NCBI RefSeq assembly: GCF_018882085.1
Contig: NZ_JACVPB010000001.1
Span: forward strand, 124,001-188,000
DNA length: 64,000 nucleotides
Reading direction: 5' to 3'
From: Polynucleobacter sp. AP-Reno-20A-A9
GTDB lineage: Bacteria > Pseudomonadota > Gammaproteobacteria > Burkholderiales > Burkholderiaceae
Shown: positions 10,607-19,972 of the stretch, piece after piece
Position numbering within the stretch: the stretch's first letter is position 1
How the letters are laid out: every line of letters starts with the position of its first letter
Translations under genes and position numbers: made by a program
The notes under the pieces: model-generated
The model's input: only the letters and a program-made list of their open reading frames with translations
The model's database searches: none
What the model was told of the DNA's origin: nothing

Positions 10607-11248
10607 ATGAAAAGCTTTAAAACAATCTCCAGTTTCATTTTTACAGGCTTGATGCTTGCAGCCGGTACTGTTTTTGCACAAACCCCTGATCAATCAACGC
10701 CCCCGGATGTCTTGATAAAGATGGTGGTTACTGAGGTGATGGCAACTGTCAAGGCTGATCCGGACATTCAAAAAGGCAATATCCCTAAGATTGTTGATTT
10801 AGTTGAGAAGAAGATTGTTCCGTATACCGATATGCGTCGCACTACAGAGATGGCGATGGGCCCTAACTGGAAAAAGGCAACGCCGGAGCAACAGGCTCAA
10901 CTGACTTCCGAGTTTAAGAATCTGCTCATTCGCACATACTCTGGTGCTTTGAGTCAGCTACGTGATCAAACTGTGCAATTTAAGGCTTTACGTGCCGCGC
11001 CTGATGATAGAGAAGTGGTTGTTAAAACCGTAGTGCTTGGTCGTGGTGATCCAGTGCCTTTAGATTACCGCCTTGAGAAAACAGCTAATGGTTGGAAGGT
11101 CTATGACATGAACATCATGGGCGTTTGGTTGATTGAGGCTTATCGCAATCAGTTCTCTAACCAAATTAGTCAAAACGGTGTTGAAGGCCTGGTGAAGTTT
11201 TTGCAAGACCGCAATAAACAATTAGCTACTGCTAAGCCAGCCAATTAA
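10607..11248 (+). CDS. mlaC: Periplasmic phospholipid carrier MlaC
   Basis: MlaC shuttles phospholipid across the periplasm between MlaA and MlaD. The 213 residues begin with a Sec signal peptide (MKSFKTISSFIFTGLMLAAG, cleavage probably after VFA) and continue with the Tol-Tol_Ttg2 domain (YTDMRRTTEMAMG, WKVYDMNIMGVWLIEAYR). The ATG at 10607 is preferred over an in-frame GTG at 10595 because it opens directly into the signal peptide and has GGGTGG upstream. It is separated from mlaA by 69 bp, a looser junction than the others in the operon. Confidence 0.92.
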   Translation: MKSFKTISSFIFTGLMLAAGTVFAQTPDQSTPPDVLIKMVVTEVMATVKADPDIQKGNIPKIVDLVEKKIVPYTDMRRTTEMAMGPNWKKATPEQQAQLTSEFKNLLIRTYSGALSQLRDQTVQFKALRAAPDDREVVVKTVVLGRGDPVPLDYRLEKTANGWKVYDMNIMGVWLIEAYRNQFSNQISQNGVEGLVKFLQDRNKQLATAKPAN

Positions 11249-11266
11249 TCGTTAAGTACAGACATC

Positions 11267-11524
11267 ATGCCCTTTCTTTTGCCTAAAAAAGTGACGCAAG
11301 AAAATGCTTTGCAGCTGCAAAAAGAGGGCTTATTAAATAGCCCAAGTTTGCACTCGATTGATTGCTCTGAATTAAAAGACTTTGATTCGACAGTATTAAC
11401 TGTTTTGTTGGCGTGGCAGAAAAAACTAGTAGCTGAGGGCCAATCTATTTCGATAGATGGCGCACCGGCTAAGCTGAAGGTGTTGGCCGGTGTTTACGGT
11501 GTTGCTACATTGCTAGGCTTGTAA
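11267..11524 (+). CDS. mlaB: STAS-domain protein MlaB
   Basis: MlaB is the small cytoplasmic STAS subunit that binds MlaF and is needed for assembly and activity of the transporter. The 85 residues match the family in length and show the STAS core IDCSELKDFDSTVLTVLLAW, with the conserved DST near 43-45. Sequence similarity in this family is low, so the call rests on the fold motif plus its position at the end of mlaFEDAC. Its stop overlaps the next gene's start by one base (TAATG). Confidence 0.85.
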   Translation: MPFLLPKKVTQENALQLQKEGLLNSPSLHSIDCSELKDFDSTVLTVLLAWQKKLVAEGQSISIDGAPAKLKVLAGVYGVATLLGL

Positions 11525-12282
11525 TGGCGATGCATTCTGCAATATCTATTCAAAATATATCCAAGCAATATGGAGCACTGCAGGCCTTAGATGATGTTTC
11601 ATTGACCATTGAGCCAGGAGAATTTTTCGGTTTGTTAGGTCCAAATGGTGCCGGCAAAACTACTTTGATTTCTATCTTGGCTGGGCTGGTTAGGCCCACT
11701 CATGGTCATGCAGCCATTATGGGCGCTGATGTTCAGAAGGGGTTTCGTGAGGCACGCCGGATGCTGGGAGTGGTTCCTCAAGAGCTGGTCTTTGATCCCT
11801 TCTTTACCGTTCGTGAAACTTTGCGTTTTCAATCTGGTTATTTTGGGATTAAAAATAACGATGCGTGGATTGATGAGATTATGGCTAATCTTGATCTCAC
11901 CTCCAAAGCAGATAGCAATATGCGTTCCTTGTCTGGTGGGATGAAGCGTCGAGTGCTTGTTGCTCAGGCTTTAGTTCATAGACCGCCGGTCATTATTTTG
12001 GACGAACCGACTGCTGGCGTGGATGTTGAGTTACGTCAATCCTTGTGGCAATTTATTAGTCGATTGAATCAAGATGGCCATACGATTGTTCTGACTACCC
12101 ATTATCTGGAAGAGGCGGAAGCTTTGTGTCAACGCATTGCAATGCTTAAACAAGGCAGGATTGTGGCTCTAGATACCACTGCTAATTTATTAAGTCGTTA
12201 CGGATCTGTCAAAAAAGATGGTGAAGGTAAAACGGACTTAGAAGAAGTCTTCGTCAACATCATGTCGGGGAGTGCGCAATGA
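11524..12282 (+). CDS. yadG: ABC-2 type exporter, ATP-binding protein (YadG-like)
   Basis: This is the cytoplasmic ATPase of a two-gene exporter of unknown substrate. The 252 residues have Walker A GPNGAGKTT, signature SLSGGMKRRVLVAQAL, Walker B VIILDEPTAGVDVELR and H-loop LTTHYLEEAE. The E. coli homologues yadG/yadH are named by resemblance only. It overlaps mlaB by 1 bp and yadH by 4 bp, so it is co-transcribed with the mla genes, which hints at a cell-envelope role without proving one. ATG at 11530 is an alternative start. Confidence 0.85.
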   Translation: MAMHSAISIQNISKQYGALQALDDVSLTIEPGEFFGLLGPNGAGKTTLISILAGLVRPTHGHAAIMGADVQKGFREARRMLGVVPQELVFDPFFTVRETLRFQSGYFGIKNNDAWIDEIMANLDLTSKADSNMRSLSGGMKRRVLVAQALVHRPPVIILDEPTAGVDVELRQSLWQFISRLNQDGHTIVLTTHYLEEAEALCQRIAMLKQGRIVALDTTANLLSRYGSVKKDGEGKTDLEEVFVNIMSGSAQ

Positions 12283-13067
12283 AACATGGCCTCAATCGAC
12301 CTGCCTTAGAGTACGGCAGCGGTTTTCCTACCCTATTGTTTAAGGAAGTGAAGCGCTTTTATAAAGTGGCTTTCCAGACGGTCGCTGCGCCGGTGCTTAC
12401 GGCAGTGCTCTATCTCATGATTTTTGGCCATGTTCTTGAGGGCAGAGAGGTCTACGGACGTTTAAGTTATACAGCCTTTTTAATTCCTGGTCTGGTGATG
12501 ATGAGTGTCTTGCAAAATGCTTTTGCAAATACCTCATCTTCTTTGATTCAATCTAAGGTCACTGGCAACTTAGTATTTGTTTTGTTGGCCCCACTAAGTC
12601 ATTTTGAGTTTTACTCTGCTTATATTTTGGCCGCAGTATTTCGGGGAATTGTTGTGGGGCTTGGTGTACTGTTAATTACTATCTGGTTCGCAACGCCTAC
12701 CTTGGAGTATCCATTGTGGATTTTGACGTTTGCTTTCTTGGGTGCAGCAATTTTGGGAAGTCTTGGTTTGATAGCAGGTATTTGGGCTGATAAATATGAC
12801 CAGTTAGCTGCTTTTCAGAACTTCATCATCATGCCTGCAACAATGTTGTCAGGCGTTTTTTACTCCATCCACTCTTTACCGCCAGCGTGGCAAGTAGTGT
12901 CACATTTCAATCCGTTTTTTTACATGATTGATGGCTTCCGTTACGGCTTTTTTGGAGTTTCAGATAACTCCCCTTGGAGCAGCTTAGTGATTGTGTTCTG
13001 CTTTTTTGTAGTGGTGTCAGTCATTGCTTTACGCCTGTTGCAAAAGGGCTATAAGCTCCGTTATTAA
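12279..13067 (+). CDS. yadH: ABC-2 type exporter, permease (YadH-like)
   Basis: This is the membrane partner of the preceding ATPase. Its 262 residues contain six predicted hydrophobic segments in the ABC2_membrane arrangement (for example VAAPVLTAVLYLMIFGHVL and FLIPGLVMMSVLQNA), and the family-typical region MPATMLSGVFYSIHSLPPAW near 190. Four-base overlap with yadG. Nothing in the sequence identifies the substrate; lipid, polysaccharide or drug are all possible for the family. Confidence 0.85.
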   Translation: MKHGLNRPALEYGSGFPTLLFKEVKRFYKVAFQTVAAPVLTAVLYLMIFGHVLEGREVYGRLSYTAFLIPGLVMMSVLQNAFANTSSSLIQSKVTGNLVFVLLAPLSHFEFYSAYILAAVFRGIVVGLGVLLITIWFATPTLEYPLWILTFAFLGAAILGSLGLIAGIWADKYDQLAAFQNFIIMPATMLSGVFYSIHSLPPAWQVVSHFNPFFYMIDGFRYGFFGVSDNSPWSSLVIVFCFFVVVSVIALRLLQKGYKLRY

Positions 13068-13100
13068 TTGTTGAAAACCCGAGTTTGATTAGGAAAAGAA

Positions 13101-13349
13101 ATGCTACCCACCCCAGAACAAATTGAAGACTACATCAAGCAAGGGATAACCTGCACCCACATTCAAGTTGAGGGCGATGGCCAGCACTTTTTTGCAACCA
13201 TCGTGAGCCCTGAGTTTGAAGGCAAGCGTTTGGTGCAGCGCCACCAATTGGTATATGGTGTAATGGGCGATCGTATGAAAGCAGAAGTCCACGCCTTATC
13301 AATTAAGGCATTTACACCTGAAGAATTTGCACAAAATTCAGCAGCATAA
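13101..13349 (+). CDS. ibaG: BolA/IbaG family protein
   Basis: An 82-residue BolA-fold protein. The family partners with monothiol glutaredoxins in handling [2Fe-2S] clusters; a GrxD-type glutaredoxin is encoded elsewhere in this window at 43154. The core GDGQHFFATIVSPEFEGKRL, the RHQLVYGVMGDRM helix and the C-terminal HALSIKAFTPEEF fit the IbaG (YrbA) branch, which in many proteobacteria sits between the mla genes and murA exactly as here. An AAAAG stretch precedes the ATG. Confidence 0.88.
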   Translation: MLPTPEQIEDYIKQGITCTHIQVEGDGQHFFATIVSPEFEGKRLVQRHQLVYGVMGDRMKAEVHALSIKAFTPEEFAQNSAA

Positions 13350-13405
13350 AAATTACATCATTACTCATTACAAATTAATAAATAAGTTTTTACTGGAATC
13401 GTTTC

Positions 13406-14680
13406 ATGGATAAATTACGAATGGTTGGCGGCGCTCCTCTTAATGGAGAGGTAGTCATTGCTGGCGCTAAAAATGCCGCATTGCCAATTCTGTGTGCTTG
13501 TCTTTTGACTGATCAACCAGTTGTATTGCGCAATGTGCCTGATTTACAAGACGTGCGTACCATGCTCAAGCTTTTGCAAGAAATTGGCGTAACAGTTGAT
13601 TTCCCGAGCCCTGACGATCACAGTCATATGGTGTTGAACGCAGCGGTTATTAAAAGTTCAGAAGCTACTTATGAGATGGTGAAGACCATGCGCGCTTCCA
13701 TCTTGGTGCTTGGTCCACTGTTGGCCAGAATGCATAGCGCCAAGGTTTCATTGCCTGGTGGTTGCGCTATTGGTGCACGACCAGTGGATCAGCACATCAA
13801 AGGTTTGAAGGCGATGGGCGCCAGCATCAAGATTAAGAGCGGCTATATTCAAGCTGAAACTAAGCCACAGTCAGATCGCCTAAAGGGCGCCTCCATCTTG
13901 ACCGACATGATTACCGTAACCGGTACTGAGAATTTATTGATGGCTGCCACTTTGGCATCTGGCACAACCATTTTAGAAAATGCTGCACGCGAGCCTGAGG
14001 TTGGTGACTTGGCTGAATTGTTGGTCAAGATGGGTGCGAAGATTTCAGGCATTGGTAGTGATCGGCTAGTAATTGAGGGGGTAGAAAAACTTCACGGTGC
14101 TGAGCATTCGGTTATCCCGGATCGCATTGAGGCGGGCACATTCTTGTGTGCGGTTGCCGCTACTGGTGGTGAGATCACCGTTAAGCATTGCCGTCCCGAT
14201 ACTTTAGATGCCGTAATTGTGAAGTTGAAAGAAGCGGGTCTGCAGATGGAGATTGGCCCAGACTGGATTAAGGCTTCGATGCAGGGTCGTCCTAAAGCAG
14301 TCAACTTCCGCACCTCTGAGTACCCCGCTTTCCCAACAGATATGCAGGCACAGCTGATGACAGTTAATGCAATCGCATTGGGTAATTCAACGATTACAGA
14401 AACAATTTTTGAAAACCGCTTTATGCACGTACAAGAGCTCAATCGTCTGGGGGCAGATATTGCCATTGAAGGTAATACGGCGATTGCTCAGGGAGTAGAA
14501 AAGCTCTCTGGTGCGATTGTGATGGCCACCGATTTGCGAGCCTCAGCTAGTTTGGTGATTGCTGGATTGGCTGCCCAAGGTGAAACCCAGGTCGACCGGA
14601 TTTACCACTTAGATCGTGGCTATGACCGCATGGAGCAGAAGTTAACCCTCTTGGGCGCCAATATTGAGCGCGTGAAGTAA
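13406..14680 (+). CDS. murA: UDP-N-acetylglucosamine 1-carboxyvinyltransferase
   Basis: MurA catalyses the first committed step of peptidoglycan synthesis, moving enolpyruvate from phosphoenolpyruvate to UDP-GlcNAc; it is the fosfomycin target. The 424 residues match the family length. The N-terminal [11 protein letters not shown] binds UDP-GlcNAc, the reactive Cys120 lies in [14 protein letters not shown] (fosfomycin-sensitive type), and [10 protein letters not shown] and [11 protein letters not shown] are intact. It lies after ibaG and 20 bp before hisG, so it probably contributes to his transcription. Confidence 0.97.
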   Translation: MDKLRMVGGAPLNGEVVIAGAKNAALPILCACLLTDQPVVLRNVPDLQDVRTMLKLLQEIGVTVDFPSPDDHSHMVLNAAVIKSSEATYEMVKTMRASILVLGPLLARMHSAKVSLPGGCAIGARPVDQHIKGLKAMGASIKIKSGYIQAETKPQSDRLKGASILTDMITVTGTENLLMAATLASGTTILENAAREPEVGDLAELLVKMGAKISGIGSDRLVIEGVEKLHGAEHSVIPDRIEAGTFLCAVAATGGEITVKHCRPDTLDAVIVKLKEAGLQMEIGPDWIKASMQGRPKAVNFRTSEYPAFPTDMQAQLMTVNAIALGNSTITETIFENRFMHVQELNRLGADIAIEGNTAIAQGVEKLSGAIVMATDLRASASLVIAGLAAQGETQVDRIYHLDRGYDRMEQKLTLLGANIERVK

Positions 14681-14700
14681 GGCTGATGGATAATTAGTCC

Positions 14701-15327
14701 ATGAAATTGACTTTAGCCCTTTCCAAAGGGCGCATCTTCGAAGAAACCGCAGAGATCTTATCTAAGGTCGGTATTGTGCCGCTGGAAGATCCCGAGAAGT
14801 CACGAAAACTCATTATTGAGACCTCTAATCCAGATGTTCGCCTGATTATTGTTCGTGCCTCAGATGTGCCTACTTATGTGCAATTTGGCGGCGCTGATTT
14901 TGGGGTTGCTGGGTTGGATGTGTTGATGGAAAAAGGTAGCGATGGTTTGTACGTACCTTACGATTTGGATATTGCCAAGTGCCGTATGTCTGTGGCGGTC
15001 CGCGAAGGATTTGACTACGCGGCTGCAGTAAAACAAGGCTCCCGTTTAAAAGTTGCAACAAAGTACGTTAATTGCGCGCGTGAACACTTTGCCAATAAAG
15101 GTGTGCATATCGACACGATTCAACTGTACGGTTCGATGGAGCTCGCTCCCTTGGTCGGCCTGGCAGATGCGATTGTGGATTTGGTGTCTACTGGCAATAC
15201 GCTCAAAGCAAACGGCTTAGTGGAAGTTGAGCCGATCGCTGATATCAGTGCGCGTCTGGTCGTCAATCAAGCTTCCTACAAGCGTAAGCGTGCTCAGTTA
15301 CAGCCTATTTTTGAGTTGCTGAAGTAA
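14701..15327 (+). CDS. hisG: ATP phosphoribosyltransferase, short form
   Basis: HisG condenses ATP with PRPP in the first, feedback-controlled step of histidine synthesis. The 208 residues are the short form lacking the C-terminal regulatory domain, so activity should need a HisZ subunit, which is not in this window. Diagnostic motifs are [12 protein letters not shown] at the N-terminus, [13 protein letters not shown], and the PRPP loop [14 protein letters not shown] near 160. The stop overlaps hisD's start by one base. The short length is the normal family variant, not a truncation. Confidence 0.96.
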   Translation: MKLTLALSKGRIFEETAEILSKVGIVPLEDPEKSRKLIIETSNPDVRLIIVRASDVPTYVQFGGADFGVAGLDVLMEKGSDGLYVPYDLDIAKCRMSVAVREGFDYAAAVKQGSRLKVATKYVNCAREHFANKGVHIDTIQLYGSMELAPLVGLADAIVDLVSTGNTLKANGLVEVEPIADISARLVVNQASYKRKRAQLQPIFELLK

Positions 15328-16676
15328 TGGCAGCTAGAGAAAAAGTCCAATCAATGTCTTCACAAATTAACGTTAAGCGCCTTAACAGCAGGGATACTGG
15401 TTTCAGAGAAATTCTGTTGTCGAGTTTGTCTTTGCCGACTGCTGATGATGAGGCGATAGATGCTGCAGTAGTGAAGATTTTGGCAGCAGTTAAAGACAAG
15501 GGTGATGAAGCGGTTCTGGGGTTTACAAAGCAGTTTGATCGCTTGAATGTGGCTAGCGTTTCTGATTTAGAGATTCCTCGCAAAGATTTAGAGCAGGCTT
15601 ATCAATCTTTATCTGCTGAGCAAAAAAATGCCCTCGATATTGCTGCGCAAAGAGTACGCGCTTATCACGAGAAGCAAAAGATTGAAGCAGGTTGCCACTC
15701 TTGGGAGTACGAAGAGAAGGATGGAACACGTCTTGGTCAAAAAGTCACTCCACTGGATCGTGTTGGCATTTATGTGCCGGGCGGAAAAGCAGCTTATCCA
15801 TCATCCGTGCTGATGAATGCCATTCCTGCAAAGGTGGCGGGCGTTGCCGAGGTGATCATGGTGGTGCCCACTCCTGATGGCGCGCGCAATCCTTTAGTTT
15901 TGGCGGCAGCGTATCTTGCTGGTGTAGATCGCGTCTTTACGATCGGTGGCGCTCAGGCAGTCGGCGCCTTGGCTTACGGTACCAAAACGATTCCATCGGT
16001 TGACAAGATTGTTGGGCCTGGTAATGCCTATGTGGCTGCAGCCAAGCGCAGAGTATTTGGCATTGTGGGCATCGATATGATTGCTGGCCCATCTGAAATT
16101 TTGGTGCTTTGTGATGGTTCAAGTAATCCGGATTGGGTTGCAATGGATCTGTTCTCTCAGGCGGAACATGATGAGCAGGCGCAATCGATCTTGCTGTGTC
16201 CGGACGCCGCATATATTGAACAAGTGCAAGCAAGCATCAATAAGCTCCTCCCAGAAATGCCAAGAGCAAAGGTGATTGAAACTTCGCTCACAAATCGCGC
16301 TTTGTTGATTCAGGTAAAAGATATGTCTGAGGCCTGTGAGATTGCTAATGCGATTGCTGCTGAGCACTTGGAGATTTGTGCTGCTGATCCACGTAAGTGG
16401 GCTGACCAAATTCGTCATGCGGGCGCCATCTTTATGGGTAACTACACCAGTGAATCATTGGGTGATTATTGCGCCGGTCCCAATCACGTTTTACCGACAG
16501 CGCGTACTGCGCGATTCTCGTCACCATTGGGTGTGTATGACTTCATCAAGCGCTCAAGCATGATTGAGGTGAGTGAGGCTGGTGCTCAAACCTTGGGTGC
16601 AGTAGCGAGCACGCTAGCTCACGGTGAGGGCTTACAAGCTCATGCACGTGCAGCTGAGATGCGCTTGAAGAGGTAA
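15327..16676 (+). CDS. hisD: Histidinol dehydrogenase
   Basis: HisD is the zinc enzyme that oxidises L-histidinol twice with NAD+ to give L-histidine. The 449-residue ORF carries [19 protein letters not shown] near 145, the signature region around [17 protein letters not shown], the Zn/substrate residues in [10 protein letters not shown], and the C-terminal EHLEI and [16 protein letters not shown]. The start overlaps the hisG stop by one base; an alternative ATG lies nine codons in at 15354. The next his gene, hisC, points back towards it. Confidence 0.96.
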   Translation: MAAREKVQSMSSQINVKRLNSRDTGFREILLSSLSLPTADDEAIDAAVVKILAAVKDKGDEAVLGFTKQFDRLNVASVSDLEIPRKDLEQAYQSLSAEQKNALDIAAQRVRAYHEKQKIEAGCHSWEYEEKDGTRLGQKVTPLDRVGIYVPGGKAAYPSSVLMNAIPAKVAGVAEVIMVVPTPDGARNPLVLAAAYLAGVDRVFTIGGAQAVGALAYGTKTIPSVDKIVGPGNAYVAAAKRRVFGIVGIDMIAGPSEILVLCDGSSNPDWVAMDLFSQAEHDEQAQSILLCPDAAYIEQVQASINKLLPEMPRAKVIETSLTNRALLIQVKDMSEACEIANAIAAEHLEICAADPRKWADQIRHAGAIFMGNYTSESLGDYCAGPNHVLPTARTARFSSPLGVYDFIKRSSMIEVSEAGAQTLGAVASTLAHGEGLQAHARAAEMRLKR

Positions 16677-16677
16677 G

Positions 16678-16696
16678 AGCGCAATCTACCTGCGCT
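16678..16696 (+). terminator. Possible weak terminator after hisD
   Basis: AGCGCA (16678-16683), a 7-base loop and TGCGCT (16691-16696) form a 6-bp stem in the 36-bp gap between the convergent hisD and hisC. The following TGCTTCTT is only moderately T-rich, so this is a tentative call. Confidence 0.3.
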
Positions 16697-16712
16697 TGCT
16701 TCTTAAAAAAAA

Positions 16713-17780
16713 TTAATTCAGGATTTCTTTTAAAGCCGCGACGAGTTCGCTGCTTTGTTCATCTGTGCCAATCGTAATGCGCAAGAACTCTTCTATGCGT
16801 GGTGATTTGAAATGACGCACGATGATCCCGCGATCCCGCAAGGCTTGATATAACTTAGCTCCAGCATGCTTCGGATGGCGAGTGAAAATAAAGTTTGCGG
16901 TTGAGGGTAGAGTTGCAAATCCCAATGCATCGAGTTGCTCAATCAACTTTGTGCGGGTTTGAATCACCTTAGCTGAGGTTGCTTCCAGATGCGCTTGATC
17001 CTCAATGGCTGCAATTGCACCAGCTTGAGCAAGGCGTCCCAAGGGGTAGGAGTTAAAACTGTTCTTGACTCGTTCCAAGCCCTCAATCAAGGTTGGATGA
17101 CCAACCGCAAAGCCGACGCGTAGACCAGCTAGAGCACGGGATTTAGAGAGCGTGTGCACTACTAACAAATTTTCTGGACAGTTGGCACCACGCAATAGTG
17201 GGATGCAAGATTCAGTTCCGTAATCGACATAAGCCTCATCAATGACAACTACTGAATCTTTGTTGCGCAAGACTAGCGCTTCAATTTCTGAGCGGGGAAT
17301 CGATCTACCAGTTGGAGCATTGGGATTGGGGAAAATAATTCCGCCGTTAGGATATTGGTAGTCAGCAGTTTTTATCTCAAAATTTTCGTCCAAAGGAACT
17401 ATGTGGGACTCAATTCCAAAAAGTTTGCAGTAGACGGGATAGAAGCTGTAGGTAATGTCTGGAAAATGCACTGGCTTACTTTGCTTGAGTAAACCAGCAA
17501 AGACATGAGCCAACACTTCATCGGAGCCATTGCCGACAAAGACTTGATTCGCGTCTAAGCCATGTAATTTTGCGATGGCTTGTTTTAGGGCTGCGCCTTC
17601 CGGATCGGGATAAAGGCGTAAATCTGCAGTATTTTGACCTTCAATAGCAGCTAGCGCTTTTGGCGATGGGCCATAGGGGCTCTCATTGGTATTGAGTTTT
17701 ACCAGCCGCTGCATTTGCGGTTGCTCCCCTGGAACATAGGGGGTTAGGGTTTGAACAACGGGGCTCCAAAAACGGCTCAT
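16713..17780 (-). CDS. hisC: Histidinol-phosphate aminotransferase
   Basis: HisC is the PLP-dependent aminotransferase that converts imidazole acetol phosphate to histidinol phosphate. The 355 residues show the fold I pattern: [12 protein letters not shown] near 30, [33 protein letters not shown], and the PLP lysine in [15 protein letters not shown]. The gene is on the minus strand in the middle of plus-strand his genes, between hisD and hisB where hisC is normally co-directional. It therefore needs its own promoter, presumably in 17781-17896 shared divergently with hisB. Confidence 0.95.
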   Translation of the reverse strand: MSRFWSPVVQTLTPYVPGEQPQMQRLVKLNTNESPYGPSPKALAAIEGQNTADLRLYPDPEGAALKQAIAKLHGLDANQVFVGNGSDEVLAHVFAGLLKQSKPVHFPDITYSFYPVYCKLFGIESHIVPLDENFEIKTADYQYPNGGIIFPNPNAPTGRSIPRSEIEALVLRNKDSVVVIDEAYVDYGTESCIPLLRGANCPENLLVVHTLSKSRALAGLRVGFAVGHPTLIEGLERVKNSFNSYPLGRLAQAGAIAAIEDQAHLEATSAKVIQTRTKLIEQLDALGFATLPSTANFIFTRHPKHAGAKLYQALRDRGIIVRHFKSPRIEEFLRITIGTDEQSSELVAALKEILN

Positions 17781-17815
17781 GAGGGTTCTCAGGTCAAAAA
17801 TCGGGATAAAAGTGC

Positions 17816-17827
17816 AGCGATATCGCT
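17816..17827. promoter_or_regulatory. 12-bp perfect palindrome in the hisC/hisB divergent region
   Basis: AGCGATATCGCT is its own reverse complement. It sits 36 bp upstream of the hisC start codon and just upstream of the predicted hisB promoter, where a dimeric repressor or activator could affect both genes. No regulator can be named. Confidence 0.35.
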
Positions 17828-17828
17828 A

Positions 17829-17856
17829 TTTAAATCTCTTCTAGGAATGATATTAT
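17829..17856 (+). promoter_or_regulatory. Predicted promoter of hisB
   Basis: An extended -10, TGATATTAT (TATTAT at 17851-17856), has a weak -35 TTTAAA at 17829-17834 with a 16-base spacer. Transcription from about 17863 would give a leader of about 34 nt to the hisB ATG. A promoter is needed here because hisC is inverted upstream. Confidence 0.4.
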
Positions 17857-17896
17857 GAGGCTTCAATCAACACTTCGCCTCGCGGCGCAATGAAGC

Positions 17897-18484
17897 ATGC
17901 GGCAAGCCGACGTCACCCGAAACACTTCGGAAACCAAAATTCAGATTTCCATCAATTTAGATGGAACCGGTAAGGCTGAGCTAGCCTCCGGAGTCCCTTT
18001 TCTAGACCACATGCTTGATCAGATTGCCCGTCACGGCATGATTGACCTCAAGGTGGTTGCTAATGGCGATACCCATATTGATGACCACCACACCGTTGAA
18101 GATGTGGGAATCACTCTAGGTCAGGCCTTTGCCAAAGCGGTGGGCGATAAAGCGGGTATTACTCGTTACGGTCACTCTTATGTGCCTCTTGATGAGACTC
18201 TTTCTCGCGTAGTGATTGATTTCTCTGGTCGCCCAGGTTTGGAATTTAATGTTCCATTTACCCGCGCACGCGTAGGCGACTTTGATGTGGATCTCAGCAT
18301 TGAGTTCTTCCGTGGTTTTGTGAACCATGCTGGAGTCACTTTGCACATCGATAATTTGCGCGGTATTAATGCGCATCATCAGATTGAAACTGTGTTCAAG
18401 GCATTTGGGCGCGCTTTGCGTATGGCCTTAGAGCTTGATCCACGCGCTTCAGGCGCCATCCCTTCAACTAAAGGAAGTCTGTAA
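17897..18484 (+). CDS. hisB: Imidazoleglycerol-phosphate dehydratase
   Basis: HisB is the Mn-dependent dehydratase making imidazole acetol phosphate. The 195 residues are the monofunctional form, with no fused phosphatase domain. The two diagnostic motifs are [16 protein letters not shown] near 55 and the paired [18 protein letters not shown] near 155, supplying the metal-binding histidines; [13 protein letters not shown] is also present. The ATG at 17897 opens directly into the conserved N-terminus, although no strong Shine-Dalgarno is seen. It is the first of a co-directional run hisB-H-A-F. Confidence 0.96.
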   Translation: MRQADVTRNTSETKIQISINLDGTGKAELASGVPFLDHMLDQIARHGMIDLKVVANGDTHIDDHHTVEDVGITLGQAFAKAVGDKAGITRYGHSYVPLDETLSRVVIDFSGRPGLEFNVPFTRARVGDFDVDLSIEFFRGFVNHAGVTLHIDNLRGINAHHQIETVFKAFGRALRMALELDPRASGAIPSTKGSL

Positions 18485-18506
18485 TCTAGACTCCCCACGG
18501 TTGCTC

Positions 18507-18526
18507 AGAAGACAACAGAAGACAAC
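18507..18526 (+). repeat. Tandem 10-bp repeat before hisH
   Basis: AGAAGACAAC occurs twice head to tail between hisB and hisH, ending 9 bases before the TTG start. The second copy runs into ACAGG, the likely Shine-Dalgarno. It is probably a slippage duplication that alters leader length; no function is claimed. Confidence 0.6.
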
Positions 18527-18535
18527 AGGTAAATT

Positions 18536-19192
18536 TTGGCGCAAACCATTGCGATCGTCGACTACGGAATGGGCAATCTCCGTTCCGTATATCAAGCATT
18601 TCATCATGTTGCACCCGATGACAATGTATTGATTGCTCATCAGCCGGAAGAGATTCATTCTGCAGATCGCGTCGTTTTGCCTGGTCAAGGCGCTATGCCA
18701 GATTGCATGAAGCATTTGGAAGAATCCGGATTGTTAGATGCCTTACTGGAGGCTTCCAAAAGTAAGCCACTTTTAGGGGTCTGCGTAGGCGAGCAAATGC
18801 TCTTTGATAGAAGTGCAGAGGTACGCGCTGCCGAGCAATGGACACCTTGTTTGGGTTTGATTCCTGGGGAAGTGCGTCGTTTTGAGCTGGCTGGTAAAAA
18901 GCAGCCAGATGGATCCTCTTATAAAGTCCCTCATATGGGCTGGAACCAAGTCCGCCAAGATCGAAAGCACCCCCTTTGGGATGGCATACCTGATCTAACG
19001 AGCTTCTATTTTGTACACAGCTACTATGTTGTGCCGCAGCGCAATGAAGATACAGTCGGTTCCACTGAATATGGTGATTGGTTTACTTCTGCGGTGGCGC
19101 GAGATAATATTTTTGCAACTCAATTTCATCCAGAAAAAAGTGCAGAATGCGGTTTAAAGCTTTATAAAAATTTTGTTTCTTGGCAACCTTAA
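18536..19192 (+). CDS. hisH: Imidazole glycerol phosphate synthase, glutaminase subunit
   Basis: HisH hydrolyses glutamine and channels ammonia to HisF. The 218 residues contain the nucleophile motif [10 protein letters not shown] and the His-Glu pair in [13 protein letters not shown]. The start is a TTG: it precedes [14 protein letters not shown], the conserved N-terminus, and the first in-frame ATG lies inside that motif, too late to be used. ACAGG, 8 bases upstream, can serve as the ribosome-binding site. It is followed by hisA after 18 bp. Confidence 0.94.
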   Translation: MAQTIAIVDYGMGNLRSVYQAFHHVAPDDNVLIAHQPEEIHSADRVVLPGQGAMPDCMKHLEESGLLDALLEASKSKPLLGVCVGEQMLFDRSAEVRAAEQWTPCLGLIPGEVRRFELAGKKQPDGSSYKVPHMGWNQVRQDRKHPLWDGIPDLTSFYFVHSYYVVPQRNEDTVGSTEYGDWFTSAVARDNIFATQFHPEKSAECGLKLYKNFVSWQP

Positions 19193-19210
19193 TATTCCTA
19201 ACCATTCGCT

Positions 19211-19972
19211 ATGCTGCTGATTCCCGCAATTGATCTTAAAGACGGCCACTGTGTTCGACTCGAACAAGGTGATATGGATAAAGCTACGGTATTCTCAGAA
19301 GACCCTGGCGCAATGGCGGCGCATTGGATTAGCAAAGGTGCTCGACGCTTACATTTAGTAGATCTCAACGGCGCATTTGCTGGCAAGCTCAAAAATGAGT
19401 CTGCGATTAAGTCGATCCTCAAAGCGGTTGGCAACGAAATCCCCGTGCAACTCGGTGGCGGTATTCGTGATCTTGAAACCATTGAGCGCTTATTGGATGA
19501 CGGTATTAGCACTGTCATTATTGGTACGGCAGCTGTGAAGAATCCCGGCTTTGTACAAGATGCTTGCACAGCATTTCCTGGTCATGTGATGGTTGGTCTT
19601 GATGCACGCGATGGCAAGGTGGCTACTGATGGTTGGAGCAAGATTACCGGTCATGAAGTCATTGACCTCGCTAAGAAGTTTGAAGATTGGGGCGTAGAGG
19701 CCATTATCTATACCGACATTGGTCGGGATGGCATGCTTAAGGGCGTCAACATCGAAGCCACGATCAAGCTGGCTCAAGCCATTCGTATTCCGGTAATTGC
19801 CAGTGGTGGACTCTCTAGTAATCAAGATATTGAAGCGCTTTGTAAAGCTGAAGAAGAGGGTGTCATGGGAGTGATTGCGGGACGCTCAATCTACGCTGGC
19901 GACCTTGATCTTGCAGCCGCTCAAAAATATGCTGATGAGTTAACCATCAAGTACGCAAAGAAAATCATCTAG
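19211..19972 (+). CDS. hisA: Phosphoribosylformimino-5-aminoimidazole carboxamide ribotide isomerase
   Basis: HisA is the TIM-barrel Amadori isomerase converting ProFAR to PRFAR. The 253 residues start [20 protein letters not shown], with the catalytic Asp in AIDLKDG, the phosphate-binding VQLGGGIRD, and the second catalytic Asp in [10 protein letters not shown] near 175. It ends in a one-base overlap with hisF (TAGTG), implying coupled translation of the two homologous barrels. Confidence 0.96.
   Translation: MLLIPAIDLKDGHCVRLEQGDMDKATVFSEDPGAMAAHWISKGARRLHLVDLNGAFAGKLKNESAIKSILKAVGNEIPVQLGGGIRDLETIERLLDDGISTVIIGTAAVKNPGFVQDACTAFPGHVMVGLDARDGKVATDGWSKITGHEVIDLAKKFEDWGVEAIIYTDIGRDGMLKGVNIEATIKLAQAIRIPVIASGGLSSNQDIEALCKAEEEGVMGVIAGRSIYAGDLDLAAAQKYADELTIKYAKKII

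Noticed and set aside
14701-15327. hisG suspected as truncated
   Set aside because: 208 residues with intact motifs is the normal short form that works with HisZ.
18507-18526. Tandem decamer as a CRISPR or larger repeat array
   Set aside because: Only two contiguous 10-bp copies without spacers.
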